Below, one piece after another: positions 63,832-64,000 of a stretch of DNA of 64,000 nt; positions within the stretch are counted from its first letter, which is position 1, and each line of letters begins with the position of its first letter. The DNA is from Loxodes magnus (Eukaryota; Ciliophora; Karyorelictea; Loxodida; Loxodidae). The DNA is taken from assembly GCA_946699065.1 (NCBI GenBank), contig CAMPDV010000108.1, positions 434,001 through 498,000 of the forward strand, written 5' to 3'. The notes under the pieces are model-generated. The model was given only the letters and a program-made list of their open reading frames with translations. It was not told the origin of the DNA and ran no database searches. The translations under genes were made by a program, and so were the position numbers.

Positions 63832-64000
63832 ATGGTAATTGAAGACAGTTAATTATAATATGGTAAACTGGCTTCTAAACTGAAATTCTAAAATAATCAG
63901 TTTTATAGTTAAACTGGTTAGATTATACTTAATAATCCTGTAAGTGAAAGATAAATTTTGTATTACAAGTAAGTTTTTTATTATTTATAGAAAAAAGTAG
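63832..64000 (+). CDS. Hypothetical protein, N-terminal part only
   Basis: ATG 63832 opens MVIEDSQLQYGKLASKLKF, Gln/Asn-rich. A 22-nt GT-AG intron with T-rich interior (63969-63990) is followed by a Lys/Gln exon that runs off the window. No family recognised. Confidence 0.5.

Noticed and set aside
1-64000. CRISPR arrays, rRNA, tRNA genes, bacterial operons
   Set aside because: None seen on reading; the code, the introns and isolated gene arrangement are eukaryotic.

Overview
The window reads as nuclear DNA of a ciliate with an ambiguous genetic code. TAA and TAG are read as glutamine. TGA is read as tryptophan inside genes and is also the stop: every gene whose end could be fixed ends at TGA, none at TAA or TAG. 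The clearest cases are the three kinase genes, where the Trp of the 'WMAPE' motif is TGA each time, and the phosphatase, malic enzyme, astacin and RING genes, which run through many TAA/TAG codons and close with TGA. Very small GT-AG introns (16-31 nt) interrupt several genes and restore frame when removed. This combination fits a karyorelictean ciliate (Loxodes-like, NCBI code 27) better than the heterotrich Condylostoma; the species call is inference. DNA is very AT-rich, with richer islands over genes and mobile elements. Because only TGA can stop, wrong frames often look protein-like, so frames were chosen on known motifs, length divisibility after intron removal, or paralogue comparison.

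Layout. 1-3840: decayed non-LTR retrotransposon (ORF1 end, APE-like endonuclease, reverse transcriptase). 3.8-10.9 kb: accessory block with three copies of a small protein family (4507, 7144, 10283) behind nearly identical 5' blocks, two of them also behind a GC-richer repeat 'R'; between them lie a minus-strand gene and two coding-like stretches that may be mobile-element relics. 10.9-13.5 kb: AT-rich spacer with a decayed R copy. 13.5-29 kb: small ORF, tail-anchored protein, hypothetical gene, guanylate-binding GTPase with long coiled coil, PTPDC1-like phosphatase, RING-finger protein, tandem FHA-protein paralogues, 27-bp tandem repeat, hypothetical 514-aa gene. 29.8-40.3 kb: two TPR-protein kinase genes separated by a spacer with an inverted R relic. 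41-54 kb: malic enzyme, CCCH zinc-finger protein, small gene with a mitochondrial-like N-terminus, 918-aa coiled-coil protein, astacin-like protease with a duplicated Cys domain, small basic protein. 55.5-58.6 kb: third TPR-kinase. 60-64 kb: zinc-finger/TPR protein, small minus-strand gene, start of a further gene.

Genes stand singly in both orientations with no operon-like organisation. Shared themes are signalling (three TPR-kinases, FHA, phosphatase, RING, GTPase) and duplication with local homogenisation.
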